This document shows, piece after piece, positions 35,262-36,131 of a stretch of DNA of 36,131 nt (positions are counted from its first letter, which is position 1; every line of letters begins with the position of its first letter). Under the pieces are notes generated by a model, which saw only the letters and a list, made by a program, of their open reading frames with translations, had not been told where the DNA came from and made no database searches. This DNA comes from Polyangiaceae bacterium (lineage in GTDB: Bacteria; Myxococcota_A; Polyangia; Polyangiales; Polyangiaceae), in NCBI GenBank assembly GCA_009780955.1, contig WQZB01000050.1, positions 1 to 36,131 on the forward strand, written 5' to 3'. The position numbers and the translations under genes were made by a program.

Positions 35262-35804
35262 ATGACACCACAAATCACGTTTTGGGGTGCAGCTCGCCTT
35301 GTCCGCACCGCCACGTACGCGGCTTTGCTTGTCGCATTGACCGCCTGTGGGAAAAGCAATGCTGACTCGTCTGTACTGAAATACCAGATTGCTACTTTGG
35401 AAAGTAACGGCACGCTGCCAAAACTCGATCGATCGAGCGACGTGGCCGGGATCGACACCAATGGCAACGACGTGCGCGACGACATCGAGGCGTGGATCGA
35501 CGCGCAGCCCGTCACCGACATGCAGAAAACGGCACTGATGCAGAATGCACGGGCATTGCAGCACACGCTAACGGTCGACCTGACGGACCAAGCCGCGCTG
35601 GGCAGCGTGGGAGCCGAGATTGTGGCAGCCATCCACTGTGGTGTCAGTCGTTTCTCGACCTTTGCCGACTTTTACAAATACAGCCAAAATCTCGAAGCCA
35701 TTACCGCCAACACGAAAAACCGGGCCGTTCGCTATATCCAATACAATAATGCCCGCTCAGGAGCGGTCAATTCGACGCCTGATTACGATACCTGCACGCC
35801 GTAA
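35262..35804 (+). CDS. Hypothetical lipoprotein with a calcium-loop-like motif
   Basis: 180 residues. ATG 35262 has a strong GTAGGAG eight bases upstream. The signal (RLVRTATYAALLVALTAC) ends in lipobox LTAC with acylated Cys29, and the next residue, Gly30, does not suggest inner-membrane retention. A segment GIDTNGNDVRDDIEAWI (residues 63-79) has the D-x-N-x-N-x-V-x-D-D pattern of calcium-binding loops found in many secreted bacterial lipoproteins. The rest is helical and unrecognised; it ends NSTPDYDTCTP. It is 19 bases after the hydrolase-like gene and certainly in the same operon. The pair may act together at the cell surface, which is inference. Confidence 0.75.
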   Translation: MTPQITFWGAARLVRTATYAALLVALTACGKSNADSSVLKYQIATLESNGTLPKLDRSSDVAGIDTNGNDVRDDIEAWIDAQPVTDMQKTALMQNARALQHTLTVDLTDQAALGSVGAEIVAAIHCGVSRFSTFADFYKYSQNLEAITANTKNRAVRYIQYNNARSGAVNSTPDYDTCTP

Positions 35805-35863
35805 TGCGCCGGGAGCGCTGCATCCTGCTAGACGTCTATACCTAGTCCGAGTTACGGATTGAT

Positions 35864-35904
35864 CGGCGTCGGCCGCCCACCAGATAGATGGGCTGCCGAC
35901 GCCG
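35864..35904. terminator. Strong hairpin between convergent genes
   Basis: CGGCGTCGGC at 35864-35873 pairs perfectly with GCCGACGCCG at 35895-35904. Five more inner pairs (GCCCA 35875-35879 with TGGGC 35889-35893) form after one mismatch, leaving a nine-base loop. It sits between the end of the lipoprotein gene and the end of the minus-strand gene at the window edge, where it may stop transcription from either side. No T-run follows on either side, so it is not a classical intrinsic terminator. Confidence 0.5.
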
Positions 35905-35942
35905 TTGCGTGAAGACCGAAGACCATCACGCCGCCACGAGGC

Positions 35943-36131
35943 CTATTGCCAGCAACTGTGTACCACTTGAGAACACAACGAGTCGTAGGGAGCCCCTGGG
36001 GGAGCAGTACACCACAAACACGCCGAAATATTGCAACTGATGGGCACACCCGTTCCAGTGTCAGGCGTGCCGACGATCACGTTGAGTGCGACATCGGCGT
36101 TTGCTTCCTCCTCGCTGCAGTCCACAAGGGG
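35943..36131 (-). CDS. Cys-rich hypothetical protein, C-terminal part (5' end outside window)
   Basis: The minus-strand frame is open from the window edge to TAG (35945-35943), giving at least 62 residues. A GTG at 36125 could be a start, but the frame stays open beyond the edge, so I treat the gene as cut off. Seven Cys are visible, including CNISACLWC and a closing SLCSQVVHSCWQ. The acidic segment CSEEEANADVALNV resembles secreted proteins. Disulfide-rich export is likely if the gene is real. Short length and lack of a recognised family keep the confidence low. Confidence 0.4.
   Translation of the reverse strand, partial: PLVDCSEEEANADVALNVIVGTPDTGTGVPISCNISACLWCTAPPGAPYDSLCSQVVHSCWQ

Noticed and set aside
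35852-36049. A 65-codon minus-strand frame overlapping the Cys-rich frame
   Set aside because: It covers the hairpin and the convergent gap, has no ribosome site, and its composition looks non-coding. The other frame, open to the edge, is the better candidate.

Overview
The window is a moderately GC-rich bacterial chromosome segment, densely coded on both strands. It has no rRNA, tRNA, CRISPR array or transposase that I can see. The gene content points to a Myxococcota-like or other deltaproteobacterial lineage: an alternative complex III plus caa3-oxidase gene cluster, a 4059-residue tetratricopeptide-type protein, and many lipoproteins and secreted proteins. This taxonomic call is inference from gene content only.

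Positions 1-2284 (+) hold the end of an operon of four genes joined by 4-base stop/start overlaps. They are a cut-off membrane protein, a second membrane protein (the pair is perhaps a transporter), a small P-loop NTPase resembling THEP1/DUF2478, and a SAM-dependent methyltransferase. Positions 2383-6837 (+) hold a secreted M48-like protein whose zinc motif has lost its first histidine, the DNA-processing protein DprA, and DNA topoisomerase I (TopA). A 133-bp element bounded by two palindromes lies in the convergent gap between topA and the respiratory genes.

Positions 7060-20593 (-) are a twelve-gene respiratory operon in the order actA-actB-actC-actD-actE-actF, a small membrane protein, sco, then coxB-coxA-coxC-coxD (ctaC-ctaD-ctaE-ctaF). 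Alternative complex III oxidises quinol and passes electrons to the caa3-type cytochrome c oxidase, whose subunit II carries a fused cytochrome c domain. SCO would help assemble the CuA centre. Most junctions are 4-base overlaps, so translation is probably coupled. A good sigma-70-type promoter precedes actA. The gene ctaB (heme O synthase), needed for the oxidase heme, lies just upstream on the same strand with its own possible promoter.

Positions 22033-34212 (+) are one giant gene with no signal peptide, built from about 40 related units of roughly 100 residues. Positions 34259-35804 (+) hold a secreted serine-hydrolase-like protein and a lipoprotein that form a small operon. After a strong hairpin, the window ends inside a Cys-rich hypothetical gene on the minus strand.

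The points most worth a second look are the giant repeat protein, the histidine-rich insertion in ActF, the uncharacterised membrane protein between actF and sco, the inactivated M48-like protein, and the palindrome-bounded element.
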